A stretch of 64,000 nt of DNA, from NCBI GenBank assembly GCA_036510575.1, contig DATCDR010000036.1, forward strand, positions 72,949 to 136,948. The letters are read 5' to 3'. The notes under the pieces are model-generated. The model worked only from the letters and a program-made list of their open reading frames with translations, had not been told where the DNA came from and did not search any database. A program made the translations under genes and the position numbers. Shown here one piece after another: positions 36,114-44,935 of the stretch. The stretch is from DATCDR01 sp036510575 (GTDB lineage Bacteria > Actinomycetota > Acidimicrobiia > Acidimicrobiales > Bog-793). Each line of letters begins with the position of its first letter. Within the stretch, counting starts at the first letter, position 1.

Positions 36114-37349
36114 TCAGGCCTGAAGATCGTCAGGGACGAGTTGTTCGGTGATCAGCCGCTCAAATCTCTCGGGACGGCCGTCGACGAAGCGCCGACAAAG
36201 CGGCAGTCCCTCGACATAACACGAGATGTACGAGCGCCACGTCGGGTCCATCAAGAACTCGATCGACTTCTCCGCCCTGGCAGGTGGTAGAAGACCGAAG
36301 TGCGCGATCTCCTTGGCGACCACCTCTGGCGAAGCTCCGTCCTCATGAAGGCGGAACGCCGCATTGGCACGAACCGCTTGTAGCGCCTCACCTGCCTCGG
36401 CGACGACGGCGACGACGTCCGCGTCATAAGGGATGCCGAGCGGCACCAGGTGCTCTGCTACCAGCTGTTCGGGCCGCTTGCCCATCACGACCTCGAGCCC
36501 GAGATCGGCGAGTCCTTCGGCCAAGAGGCACTGTGGGGTGCCGACTAAGAAGATCGACTCCTCATAGAAGTGGCGGCGGCGGACGAGCCCCACCTCTTTT
36601 CGGGTGTGCTCGGTGTGGTGCCCCGGATAGGCCTCGTGGGCGACGAGGTGCGCGAGTGAGCTCGACAGCACCGGAAGATCGGTATTGATCGCGACTTTGC
36701 TCGTTAACTCGCCGAGGTAGTAGTTAAAGCCGCTCCAGGGCTTGTTGGTCACCAGGTCGAACTCGACCGACTCGCCATCTGGCAGGCCAAAAGCGGCGTA
36801 GGTGCGCGCCCGCAGATCCTCTGCGAGGGAGGCGATCGCTGGTCGGAGCAGCTCCGGCGGCACGGCAAGCGACTCACGCCAAGCGATCAGGCGCTCCGCG
36901 AGCGGCCCGGATCCGGGCACCACCGACTCCAGGTTCTTGTGCGCCTCGAGGATCTCCTCTTCTGGAAAGCGCGTCGGGCGCACGCCGTAACAAGCAGCAA
37001 CCTCATCGGCGTAACCAATCGCCTCGCCGCTAAGGATTCGGGCGCTCGTCAGCAGTCCGATCGTCTGGGCGCGAAGCCACCTCCGACGCCGGGCATCCTC
37101 GCCCTCGACGGGTTGCCCGGCGTCGGCCATCGGTGAGCCGAGCGGCTCGCCGGCGTCAAGGGCGGCGAGCAGGGACCGCACGTCGCGCTGCAACACGTCG
37201 GGACCAACCATCGGAGCGGTCGCGGCAAAGGCGGCGAGCGCCGGCGGACCGTAGTACGCGTCGACGAATCCGTCGATATGGCGACCAAGAGCAAGTCCGA
37301 GCTCGATGTATCGGGTTACGAGCCCGCCGGTGGAAGTCGAGGGAGCCAC
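36114..37349 (-). CDS. DUF885-like putative metallohydrolase
   Basis: This 411-residue protein has VAHEAYPGHHTEHTRKE (about residues 233-249), the HEA-x-PGHH signature of the DUF885 family, in which HE..H is likely to bind a metal. EGLADLGLE follows and may supply the third ligand. DUF885 proteins are predicted carboxypeptidase-like zinc hydrolases, and the length is shorter than most (about 550). No signal peptide was seen, so it is probably cytoplasmic. It starts at GTG 37349 with no strong ribosome site and lies three bases before the CitE-like gene, suggesting one operon. Substrate unknown. Confidence 0.75.
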   Translation of the reverse strand: MAPSTSTGGLVTRYIELGLALGRHIDGFVDAYYGPPALAAFAATAPMVGPDVLQRDVRSLLAALDAGEPLGSPMADAGQPVEGEDARRRRWLRAQTIGLLTSARILSGEAIGYADEVAACYGVRPTRFPEEEILEAHKNLESVVPGSGPLAERLIAWRESLAVPPELLRPAIASLAEDLRARTYAAFGLPDGESVEFDLVTNKPWSGFNYYLGELTSKVAINTDLPVLSSSLAHLVAHEAYPGHHTEHTRKEVGLVRRRHFYEESIFLVGTPQCLLAEGLADLGLEVVMGKRPEQLVAEHLVPLGIPYDADVVAVVAEAGEALQAVRANAAFRLHEDGASPEVVAKEIAHFGLLPPARAEKSIEFLMDPTWRSYISCYVEGLPLCRRFVDGRPERFERLITEQLVPDDLQA

Positions 37350-37395
37350 GCACGAGAGGCTACCGTTTTGCCCCGCTCGGACCTCGGCAGGGCCG

Positions 37396-38295
37396 CTACT
37401 GCTGTCGGGCGAACCCGAGAAGCTCAGAAGGTGCCCGGCACTCGGCTCGGCGAAGCGCGAGCTGCGGAACCGCCCGTCCTCGCGGCCCGACCACAGCAGC
37501 TACCCGCTCGGCCTCGAGGAAGGCCACGTGCCGATGGTGCCGAGTCGAGCGCACGCCTCCGCTCCCACGAAGGAGGGCGAAGTCGTCATCCTCGTCGTCT
37601 TCGAGGTCGAAACCGGCGAGTGCCGTCGCATCTGTCGAGACGGTCCGGTCCACGATCTCGGCGAACAGCTCAGCAGGCAACACCCGGCCGACACCGGTTG
37701 TGACCCAACAGGGCACATCCGCCATGCTCGCGGCAGTCGCGAGCACTTTTTGGTCCCGGTCGACGAGAAATCCGGATGGCCCGGCGGCGAGCGCCTCGAG
37801 CACCAGCAGATGAGGTCCCTCGCCCATCATCTCGGCGCCCTCGACATCGAAGTCGCGCGCATCGATCCCGATGACGTCAGCCACCCTGCTCAGCCGTCGG
37901 AGGACCTCGTTTAAGCGGTACGGCATACCAACGACGGTGACCGACAGATCAGGACGCAGGTTCAACGCAGCTGCGAGACCTGCCTTGGCTGGAATCACCA
38001 CGGAAGCACCGCCTGGAAAACTGGCAGCGAGCTCCTCTGCCGTCGGGTCGTCCGCGAGTGCTTCGATCGCGGCATAGGCCGCATCGAAGGGTTCATCGGC
38101 GACGATCACCTTCGCGGCGACCCACCACAACGGGCCGCAACTCGGGTGCGCCTCGATCAGCCGCCGACAGGCAGGGACGAGGGCCTGCGCCTCGTAGGTG
38201 AGCGATCCGAGTGCCTCCGCCGCTTCTTGCGCGAGTAGGACCGGATCGACGTCGCCGGCGCGGGCGACGTGACGAAGCCTCTCGATCGGATGCAC
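37396..38295 (-). CDS. Conserved actinobacterial protein, eIF2B/NagB-like fold possible
   Basis: The GTG at 38295 gives 299 residues beginning VHPIERLRHVARAGDVDPVLL; the open frame extends to 38388 with an unrelated head. A PLWWVAAKVI segment and a Rossmann-like half (VTVVGMPYRLNEVLRRL) follow, then VLEALAAGPSGFLVDRDQKVLA, like ligand-binding regions of eIF2B-related sugar-phosphate isomerases. The C-terminal part is acidic (DDEDDDF) and then basic. No enzyme activity is established for it by sequence. It lies upstream of the DUF885-like gene and divergent from the NlpC/P60 gene. Confidence 0.6.
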   Translation of the reverse strand: MHPIERLRHVARAGDVDPVLLAQEAAEALGSLTYEAQALVPACRRLIEAHPSCGPLWWVAAKVIVADEPFDAAYAAIEALADDPTAEELAASFPGGASVVIPAKAGLAAALNLRPDLSVTVVGMPYRLNEVLRRLSRVADVIGIDARDFDVEGAEMMGEGPHLLVLEALAAGPSGFLVDRDQKVLATAASMADVPCWVTTGVGRVLPAELFAEIVDRTVSTDATALAGFDLEDDEDDDFALLRGSGGVRSTRHHRHVAFLEAERVAAVVGPRGRAVPQLALRRAECRAPSELLGFARQQ

Positions 38296-38417
38296 GATGC
38301 CGACGCTACCGGCGCGCGTGGCACCTGTGGCGCCTGTGCAGCAGTTTGGCCCAGAAAACACAGAAAACTCGGCCCTACTTGCGATCACAAGGTCCCACCA
38401 CTACCGTCGCTCGGATC

Positions 38418-39539
38418 GTGCAACTCCCCGATCTGCCCGTACGGGCCAGGCGAGCAGTCCGAAGCCAGCGCGCAGTCGCCCCTCGGGTCGCGACATGCTT
38501 CGCGCTCTCCATCCTTGGATGGATGGCCGTCCCGACGAGCCCGAGCGATGCCACGTCGAGTACGACGCTTCGTGCCGAGGCGGTTCATCTCGCCGGCGAG
38601 ATCGACACCTTGAACACCAAGATCGAGATCCTGTCCGAGGAGTACGACCAGGCGTCTGGACATCTGAGCGTGATCCGCCATCAGCTCGCCGGTGACGAGC
38701 ACGCGATCACGATTGCACAGTCGAACGTCACCCTCGACACGGCAAAGCTGACGAATCAAGCAGTGAACGCCTACGTCAACGCCGGAGCCGAGACCGCGTT
38801 CTCTGCGGTGATCTCAAAGAGCGGCAACTCCTTGCCGCTGCAGCAGACCTACCTCGCGGTGGCTTCGGGAAACCTCTCGAGCGATGTCACGACACTCGAG
38901 AACTCCAAGTACGCACTGCACGAGCGCGGACTCGCGCTCTCGAGCGAGGAAGCACAAGCTGCTGCCACAACGGCGACGCTGGCCGCTGCCCAGTCCAACG
39001 CCGCCAACCTTGCGAGTCAGCTGAGGTCGACGCTCGATGGAGTGAACGGTCAGCTCGCGACCGCCGTTGCCGCACAAGAGGCGGCACAACAAGAGGCTGC
39101 GAACCAGGCTGCCGCTGCGGAAGCGGTCCAGGCGAGCGTGGCGACGCCGCCTCCCGTCGTTGCACCTGCGCCAACGACAGCTGGTAGCTCAACAAGTGGC
39201 GCGAGCGCTATTCATGCAGCCGAGACACAGCTTGGCGTTCCCTACGTCTGGGCCGGTGCGTCACCTGGGGGCTTTGACTGCTCAGGCCTGGCGATGTGGG
39301 CATGGGGACAAGCAGGTGTGAGCCTTCCCCACTCCGCCCAGGCGCAGTACGACTCGGTCGAACACGTCAGCCTGAGCGATCTCGAGCCGGGCGACCTGAT
39401 CTTTTATGCAGATGGTGGGTACATCTACCACGTCGTGATGTACGTAGGCGGGAACGAAGTGATCCAGGCAGAAAATACCGGCACGAACGTCATGTACACC
39501 TCGATCCCGCCGGGTCCCTACGGGGCAGGAAGGCCCTAG
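38418..39539 (+). CDS. Secreted NlpC/P60 peptidoglycan hydrolase with coiled-coil domain
   Basis: The GTG at 38418 gives 373 residues with a twin basic head and a signal-like hydrophobic segment (ATCFALSILGWMAVP). Residues of the middle form a long coiled coil (VHLAGEIDTLNTKIEILSEEY onward), followed by an Ala/Gln-rich and Pro/Thr linker. The C-terminal domain (from about residue 270) has VPYVWAGASPGGFDCSGLAMW with the catalytic Cys near residue 287, YHVVMYVG with the His near 337 and EVIQAENTGTN. This layout is that of RipA/CwlO-type endopeptidases, which split stem peptides during division and are controlled by their coiled coils. It is divergent from the 37396-38295 gene. Confidence 0.9.
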   Translation: MQLPDLPVRARRAVRSQRAVAPRVATCFALSILGWMAVPTSPSDATSSTTLRAEAVHLAGEIDTLNTKIEILSEEYDQASGHLSVIRHQLAGDEHAITIAQSNVTLDTAKLTNQAVNAYVNAGAETAFSAVISKSGNSLPLQQTYLAVASGNLSSDVTTLENSKYALHERGLALSSEEAQAAATTATLAAAQSNAANLASQLRSTLDGVNGQLATAVAAQEAAQQEAANQAAAAEAVQASVATPPPVVAPAPTTAGSSTSGASAIHAAETQLGVPYVWAGASPGGFDCSGLAMWAWGQAGVSLPHSAQAQYDSVEHVSLSDLEPGDLIFYADGGYIYHVVMYVGGNEVIQAENTGTNVMYTSIPPGPYGAGRP

Positions 39540-39559
39540 CCCGACAATACGCGGGCGAT

Positions 39560-40087
39560 CTAGCTCCTCGAGCGACGCGCGATCTCGAGCCCTGGCGCGA
39601 ACCATGGCGCGAACTCGGCGGTCCGCGCTGCGTCATCGAAGGCCTCAGGCGGCAACAAGCGCCACTCCGCTACCTCGCTCGGGTCCGGGTGGATGATCCC
39701 CGCGATGCCGCCGACGAGCACCCAGTCGAACTCATGCTCGATGAGGCCTGAACTCGAGCAACTCGCTCGGTAAGTGAAGTTGCCAACAACTCGCAACTCG
39801 CAGGTGATGCCGAGCTCCTCTTTCACGCGCAACTCCGCTGACGTGATCAGATCCTCGCCTGGCTGGGGGTGGCTGCAGCAGCTGTTCGCCCACATCAGCG
39901 GGAAGTGGTACTTCGTGGCTGCTCTTCGCTGGATCAACAAGCTGCCGTCGGGCGCGAACAAGAAGACGGAAAAGGCCAGGTGAAGGTGGCCGGGCGGCTG
40001 GTGCACCTCCAGCTTGTCGGCGACGCCAACCTCAGTGCCGTCGACGTCGACCAGGACGGCCTGGCTGCGCCCGAACTCTTCAGCCAC
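39560..40087 (-). CDS. idi: Isopentenyl-diphosphate delta-isomerase, type I
   Basis: This 175-residue Nudix-fold protein starts at a GTG at 40087 with GGAGG about 5 nt upstream. It contains HLAFSVFLFAPDGSLLIQRRA, then WANSCCSHPQPGED with the active-site Cys and the metal-binding His, followed by AELRVKEELGI (the Nudix-like box) and EHEFDWVLVG with a catalytic Glu. It interconverts IPP and DMAPP, the building blocks of polyprenyl phosphate carriers and quinones. It is convergent with the NlpC/P60 gene with only 20 bases between. Confidence 0.95.
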   Translation of the reverse strand: MAEEFGRSQAVLVDVDGTEVGVADKLEVHQPPGHLHLAFSVFLFAPDGSLLIQRRAATKYHFPLMWANSCCSHPQPGEDLITSAELRVKEELGITCELRVVGNFTYRASCSSSGLIEHEFDWVLVGGIAGIIHPDPSEVAEWRLLPPEAFDDAARTAEFAPWFAPGLEIARRSRS

Positions 40088-40389
40088 CTGTCCTCCTCGC
40101 TCAAATGGTTCGCCGAATCGTATCGACCCGAGGCGCGGATCTCGGGGATCTAGCCCAGGCGGTGCAAGAGCACCTCGACGCCTCCCGCCGCTAGCTCGGA
40201 GCCGGCCGGCGAGCCGTGTTCGATCTCAGGCGGCAAAGCGCGATGAACTCGTTCATATGGCGTTCACAAATCCGATACGACATCGAAATCGAAAGCTGCA
40301 AACGTAGGCGGGTGGACCCTGGCGGCCCCCTTATCAGGCTGCCTGGGTCACTGCCCGAAACCATTTGAGACCAACCGTAGGAGTCGTAC
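40088..40389. other. Divergent intergenic region between idi and glnA
   Basis: About 300 bases hold the promoters of two divergent genes. No GlnR- or NtcA-like motif, riboswitch or clear -10/-35 pair was identified. An AGGAG ribosome site lies just before the glnA GTG. Confidence 0.4.
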
Positions 40390-41397
40390 GTGAGCTACCA
40401 AGCTGAGTACATCTGGATCGACGGAACCGAGCCGAGTCCGCTGATGCGTTGCAAGACGAAGATCATGGCGGACGGGAAAGAACCGCCGATCTGGGGATTT
40501 GACGGCTCCAGCACGAATCAGGCGCCAGGGAAGGCCTCGGACTGCGTGCTCCAGCCCGTCTTGGTGCTGCCCGACCCGATCCGAGGAGGCAAGAACGTCC
40601 TCGTGCTCTGTGAGGTGCAGCTCACCGACTTCACGCCGCACCCTACGAACACTCGCGCGACCTGCGTGGCGGTAGCCGAGCGGTTCAAGGACCAGGAGCC
40701 GATGTTCGGCATCGAGCAGGAGTACACCTTCTTCAAGGACGGTCGGCCGCTTGGATGGCCAGAGATCGGCTACCCGGCTCCCCAGGGTCCGTACTACTGC
40801 GGCGTCGGCGGCGAGTTCATGGTCGGGCGCGACATCGTCGAGCGCCACACCGCGGCTTGCATCGAGGCGGGCATCGGCATCGAGGGCACGAACGCCGAGG
40901 TCATGAAGGGCCAGTGGGAGTTCCAGGTCGGGATACTCGGCGCCCCGGCGGTCGGTGACCACCTGTGGGTCGCGCGATGGCTATTGAACCGCATCTCGGA
41001 GGACTACGGCGTCCAGGCGAGCTTCGCGGCGAAGCCGATCCCAGGTGATTGGAACGGAGCGGGAGCGCACACCAACTTCTCAACCAAGGCCATGCGGGCC
41101 GATGGAGGCTTCGACGCGATCGTCGCAGGAGCCGAGGCACTCGGCACCCGCGTCGAGGAGCACATCGACGGCTACGGAGCTGACATCAAGAGCCGCCTGA
41201 CCGGCGCGCACGAGACTGCACCCTGGAACGAGTACAGCTACGGCGTGTCGAACCGAGGTGCATCCGTCCGAATCCCCTGGCAGGTCGACAAGGACAAGAA
41301 GGGCTACCTCGAAGACCGTCGTCCAAACGCCAACGCCGACCCCTACACGGTCTCACGTCTCGTGATGGAGACGATCTGCGGAGCTGCAGCGAAGTAG
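40390..41397 (+). CDS. glnA: Glutamine synthetase, type II (GSII)
   Basis: This 335-residue protein starts at GTG 40390, preceded by AGGAG. It is short compared with bacterial GSI (about 470) and lacks the GSI adenylylation loop. It begins EYIWIDGTEPSPLMRCKTKI, then WGFDGSSTNQAPGKASDCVL, FGIEQEYTFF, GQWEFQVG, HTNFSTKAMR and PWNEYSYGVSNRGASVRIP, the GSII signature of eukaryotes and several actinobacteria. It makes glutamine from glutamate, ammonia and ATP in a decameric complex. It stands alone with a strong terminator behind it. Feedback control would be metabolic rather than by adenylylation. Confidence 0.95.
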   Translation: MSYQAEYIWIDGTEPSPLMRCKTKIMADGKEPPIWGFDGSSTNQAPGKASDCVLQPVLVLPDPIRGGKNVLVLCEVQLTDFTPHPTNTRATCVAVAERFKDQEPMFGIEQEYTFFKDGRPLGWPEIGYPAPQGPYYCGVGGEFMVGRDIVERHTAACIEAGIGIEGTNAEVMKGQWEFQVGILGAPAVGDHLWVARWLLNRISEDYGVQASFAAKPIPGDWNGAGAHTNFSTKAMRADGGFDAIVAGAEALGTRVEEHIDGYGADIKSRLTGAHETAPWNEYSYGVSNRGASVRIPWQVDKDKKGYLEDRRPNANADPYTVSRLVMETICGAAAK

Positions 41398-41418
41398 TTC
41401 CGGCTCCCTTTGTTACGT

Positions 41419-41459
41419 CGAACGCACCCAGTGGCCGCTTTGGCCACTGGGTGCGTTCG
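41419..41459 (+). terminator. Strong intrinsic terminator after glnA
   Basis: A perfect 18-bp stem (CGAACGCACCCAGTGGCC at 41419-41436 with its complement at 41442-41459) encloses a 5-base loop, followed by CTTTT. It begins 22 bases after the glnA stop, so it ends that transcript. Confidence 0.9.
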
Positions 41460-41547
41460 CTTTTCGGCCTTCGTCGATTCATGACCCGTCGTCTAACCTC
41501 TCGCCTCGTGACCGGCCAGATGCCGGAACGGACTTGGGGAGGTCAAG

Positions 41548-42378
41548 ATGCGGTTCGCGACGGTGAGAACGGCTTCGGGCACGAGCGCAGCGCGACTCGA
41601 CGGGGATGACCTCGTTTTGTTGAAGGCGACCGACGTCGGCGCGCTACTCGCCGAGGGCGATCTCGATCGAGCAGGTCACGACGAGTCCGGCGGCTCGGTC
41701 AAGGCAGCAGATGCGGACTTCGCAACGTTGGTGACTCGCCCGTCGAAGGTCTTCTGCGTCGGCCTCAACTATCGGAGCCACATCCTCGAGACCGGCAACA
41801 CCCTCCCGGAGTACCCGACGCTCTTCGCCAAATTCACCGCGGCGCTGATCGGCGCGCACGACGACATCATCTTGCCGAGCGTCTCACAGCGTGCGGACTG
41901 GGAAGTGGAGATCTGCGTCGTGATCGGCTCCCCACTCCGGCATGCGAGTCGCGAGGAAGCACAACTCGGCATCGCCGGCTACACGGTGTTGAACGACATC
42001 TCCATTCGCGACTACCAGCGGCGCACGAGCCAGTGGCTCCAAGGCAAGACCTTCGAGAACACCACACCGGTTGGCCCCTACCTCGTCACCGGCGACGAGA
42101 TCGGCGAAGGCCTCGACCTCGAAGTTCGCTGCGAGGTCGACGGCCAGGTGATGCAGCTCGATCGCACGAGTGAGCTGGTGTTCGGGGCGCTCGACGTGGT
42201 GACGTACTGCTCGGACGTCCTCACGCTGCAGCCCGGTGATCTGCTCTCCCTCGGCACGACCGGTGGCGTCGGTGATGCTCGGGACCCGAAGGTCTCCCTC
42301 AGGGCGGGTCAGGTAGTTCGCACTTCCATCGAGGGCATCGGCGAGTGCGTCAACACCTGTGTCGACGAAGTCGCCTGA
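41548..42378 (+). CDS. Fumarylacetoacetate hydrolase (FAH)-family enzyme
   Basis: This 276-residue protein starts at ATG 41548, with GGGGAGG upstream. It has VFCVGLNYRSHILETG, FAKFTAALIGAHDDI, WEVEICVVIG, GYTVLNDISIRDYQRRTSQW and LSLGTTGGVGDARDP, the metal-binding core of the FAH family with acidic ligands E and D. Relatives are 2-hydroxyhepta-2,4-diene-1,7-dioate isomerases, acylpyruvases and oxaloacetate decarboxylases. The substrate cannot be assigned from sequence. It lies after the glnA terminator and before a small helical protein, so it may have its own promoter. Confidence 0.88.
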   Translation: MRFATVRTASGTSAARLDGDDLVLLKATDVGALLAEGDLDRAGHDESGGSVKAADADFATLVTRPSKVFCVGLNYRSHILETGNTLPEYPTLFAKFTAALIGAHDDIILPSVSQRADWEVEICVVIGSPLRHASREEAQLGIAGYTVLNDISIRDYQRRTSQWLQGKTFENTTPVGPYLVTGDEIGEGLDLEVRCEVDGQVMQLDRTSELVFGALDVVTYCSDVLTLQPGDLLSLGTTGGVGDARDPKVSLRAGQVVRTSIEGIGECVNTCVDEVA

Positions 42379-42431
42379 TCAACCGCTCGACTTATCGGCT
42401 CGCGAGTTCGACGTGAGGTCGTACTGAGGAG

Positions 42432-42680
42432 ATGCCACTCTTTTCCAGTAGGCGGACGCACGCGACGAGCGAAGATATGCCAGAGGCCAGGCTGCGCAAG
42501 GCCGAAGCAGCGTCGCAGGCGCGTCTTGACGCGATGCACGCCAGGGTCGAGATCGAGAGCAAGCTCCGCGACATCGGTCAGCTCATCTACGGCGAGCGGA
42601 CCGGGCGATCAGAGGGGGGTGACGCCGAAGTGATCGACCGCCTCGTGGAGGAGATCCGGGCACTGGAGTTTCCAAGCTGA
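42432..42680 (+). CDS. Small helical protein of unknown function
   Basis: The ATG at 42432 follows a GAGGAG ribosome site. The 82-residue product starts MPLFSSRRTHATSEDMPEAR, then a long amphipathic, charged helix (RKAEAASQARLDAMHARVEIESKL), and ends LVEEIRALEF. There are no cysteines or membrane helices. The good ribosome site and lack of overlap with the convergent era gene support it as real. No family was recognised. Confidence 0.65.
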   Translation: MPLFSSRRTHATSEDMPEARLRKAEAASQARLDAMHARVEIESKLRDIGQLIYGERTGRSEGGDAEVIDRLVEEIRALEFPS

Positions 42681-42713
42681 GGCTCGCAACCAAGCATCTG
42701 CTTCGACGATGCC

Positions 42714-43640
42714 TCAGTAACCCAGCCGGTCGATGACCTCGGTTCGACGCTGCCAGTCGCGTTCGACACGCACGACGAGGTCGAGATAGGTGCCGTCTGG
42801 CAACTGCGCCCTCGCGGCCTCGCCGGCAGCTTTCAGCACCGCACCACCGTGGCCGATCACGATTCCTTTTTGCGAGTCGCGCTCGACGAGGATCTCACAG
42901 CGCACATAGGGCCACTCCCACTCGACGACCCGGCACGCGATCGAATGCGGCAGCTCCTCTCGTGCCACTCGCAGCAGCTGCTCACGCACGAGCTCGGCGA
43001 CGAAGACCGGGTCCGGCGTGTCACGCACGACGTCCGCGTCGTAAAAGCGAGGACCAAGCGACAAGCGACCGACGAGGTGGTTCACGAGCTCGGGAACACC
43101 CCTGCCGGTCCGCGCCGAGACCGGGAAGAACTCCGAGTCGTCAAGACCGAGCTCCGTCTGGGCGTGTTCGAGCTGTTCGAAGACTTTTTTCGGGTCGACG
43201 GCGTCGAGCTTGTTGACGACGACGATCGAATTCTTCGGAAGCCTGGCCGCGACGAAGCGATCGCCCGGACCGATCGGTGAGGATGCCTCGATCACTAACA
43301 CGTTGACATCAACGTCGGCAAAGGTCGCTGTCGCCGTCGCGTTCAGCCGCGTGCCGAGCTCGGTTCGAGGACGGTGGATGCCGGGCGTGTCGACAAAGAC
43401 GATCTGATAGCCCTCACCGTTCAAGACGCCCCGGATCGCGGTGCGCGTCGTGTTCGGGTTCCACGACGTGATCGAGACCTTCTCGCCGAGGATCCGGTTC
43501 AAAAGCGTCGACTTGCCGACATTTGGTCGACCGACGATCGAGACGAAGCCGGATCGGAAGCCCTCGCTCGGCTCACCTTCATCGTGAGCAGGTGCGCCCG
43601 TCGTGGCGTCATCTGAGGTGGCGTTCACTGGATCGCTCAC
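42714..43640 (-). CDS. era: GTPase Era
   Basis: This 308-residue protein has an acidic, non-conserved head of about 30 residues, then GRPNVGKST (G1, 37-45), VDTPG (G3, 83-87), NKLD (G4, 143-146) and SARTG (G5), and a C-terminal KH domain with GIVIGHGGAVLKAAGEAAR. Era binds 16S rRNA near its 3' end and helps assemble the 30S subunit. The start overlaps the stop of the CorC/HlyC gene by four bases, so it is the last gene of the housekeeping run. A stem around 42690-42712 may end transcription from both sides, but it is weak. Confidence 0.97.
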   Translation of the reverse strand: MSDPVNATSDDATTGAPAHDEGEPSEGFRSGFVSIVGRPNVGKSTLLNRILGEKVSITSWNPNTTRTAIRGVLNGEGYQIVFVDTPGIHRPRTELGTRLNATATATFADVDVNVLVIEASSPIGPGDRFVAARLPKNSIVVVNKLDAVDPKKVFEQLEHAQTELGLDDSEFFPVSARTGRGVPELVNHLVGRLSLGPRFYDADVVRDTPDPVFVAELVREQLLRVAREELPHSIACRVVEWEWPYVRCEILVERDSQKGIVIGHGGAVLKAAGEAARAQLPDGTYLDLVVRVERDWQRRTEVIDRLGY

Positions 43641-44935
43641 GGACGGCTCTCCTCGGGGGCGACCCCCGCATGTTCTCGGCGGATCAGCCGCACCGTTCGA
43701 ATCCGACGGGCCTGCACGCGTTCCACGACGAGATCGTAGGGCCCTACCGTGATCCGATCGCCTTCTCTTGGCACCTGCCCGCGAAAGTGAAACGCGAGAC
43801 CGCCAATGGTGTCCCAGTCCCCTTCGGGAAGATCGACATCGAGGACCTCGTTGACCTCATCGATCGACATCTGACCCGGAATGAGCAGCTCGATGTCTGA
43901 GAGCCGCTCGAGGCGTGGCGAGTCGCGATCAGACTCGTCGGCGATCTCGCCGACGAGCTCTTCGATCAGGTCTTCGAGGGTGACGATGCCAGCCGTCACG
44001 CCGTACTCGTCGACGACCACAGCCAGATGGAACTGCTCTTGTTGCATCTCTTTTAGGAGTGGCGCGACGCGCTTGGTCTCAGGGACGTAGCGCGGCTCGC
44101 GCGCGCGCGTGCTCACCGGCTGGTCGTCGAGATGACTCCAGCTCGCCTTCACGAGGTCGCGGGAGAGCACCACACCGGTAATGTCGTCGACGCTCGTCGC
44201 GAACACCGGGATGCGGCTCAGTCCAGAGCTGATCGCCAACTCGAGCACGGCCCGGCACGTCATCGAGCTCTCGACGGCGACAACGTCGGGACGAGGCACC
44301 ATAACCTCACGAACGATCGTGTCGCCGAACTCGAAGATCGATGTGAGAAGCGCTCGCTCCTCCTCCTCAATGACGTCGGCTTCGACCGCGACGCCTGCCA
44401 TCGCCAATAACTCCGACTCGGTCACGTCAGAGTTTGTCCCGGAGTCGTCGAGAGGGACGACAAAGTCCGTGATGCCTTGCATTAACGACGACACCGCTCG
44501 GATCGGCAGGAACTTGATCAACACCGAGACGATCGGGGCGGAGAGCAGTGCCGCGCGGTCGACTCGCTGCACCGCCCAGTTCTTCGGAATCGACTCCGCC
44601 ACGAGGAAGATCACGAAGATCTCGAAGATGACGCCCGCGGCAACACCGGCGGTGCCGAAGAGCCTGTTCGCCACGAGGCTGACGAGCGAAGCGGCAACTA
44701 ATTGACAGATCATCACGAGAAGCAGGACCGGCCCGAGAAAGTTCTGCGGGTTGTCGACGAGGCGCTCAAGTGAACGAGCCGAACGACGGCCGTCCTCGAC
44801 GAGCGACCGCGCTCTGGCCTTGGTGATGCTCACGAGACTGGTCTCGGCGATCGCCAGAAGTCCCGAACATGCGACGAGTACGACGACGGCAACGAGCATC
44901 ACCGCCTGAGCCGCCCCGAAGCTGGCAGCTATCAC
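43637..44935 (-). CDS. HlyC/CorC-family membrane protein with CNNM, CBS and CorC domains
   Basis: This 432-residue protein has an N-terminal domain with four membrane helices (the first at about 8-28, with SGLLAIAETSLVSI), which is DUF21/CNNM. A pair of CBS domains follows (MVPRPDVVAVE and IPVFATSVDDITGVV), and a C-terminal CorC/HlyC domain with YGVTAGIVTLEDLIEELVGEI and GDTIGGLAF-like sequence. The family is linked to magnesium and cobalt transport or efflux. The gene lies between ybeY and era, a place it commonly occupies. Overlaps of four bases with both neighbours suggest co-translation. Confidence 0.93.
   Translation of the reverse strand: MIAASFGAAQAVMLVAVVVLVACSGLLAIAETSLVSITKARARSLVEDGRRSARSLERLVDNPQNFLGPVLLLVMICQLVAASLVSLVANRLFGTAGVAAGVIFEIFVIFLVAESIPKNWAVQRVDRAALLSAPIVSVLIKFLPIRAVSSLMQGITDFVVPLDDSGTNSDVTESELLAMAGVAVEADVIEEEERALLTSIFEFGDTIVREVMVPRPDVVAVESSMTCRAVLELAISSGLSRIPVFATSVDDITGVVLSRDLVKASWSHLDDQPVSTRAREPRYVPETKRVAPLLKEMQQEQFHLAVVVDEYGVTAGIVTLEDLIEELVGEIADESDRDSPRLERLSDIELLIPGQMSIDEVNEVLDVDLPEGDWDTIGGLAFHFRGQVPREGDRITVGPYDLVVERVQARRIRTVRLIRREHAGVAPEESRP

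Noticed and set aside
36114..37914. Long overlapping open frames on the plus strand opposite the 36.1-38.3 kb genes
   Set aside because: They are arginine/serine/alanine-rich, have no family motifs, and lie antisense to genes with clear domains; such frames are typical of GC-rich DNA.
42690..42712. Terminator hairpin between the small helical protein gene and era
   Set aside because: The stem is about seven pairs with a G-T and a nine-base loop and no T-run, too weak to list as a feature.
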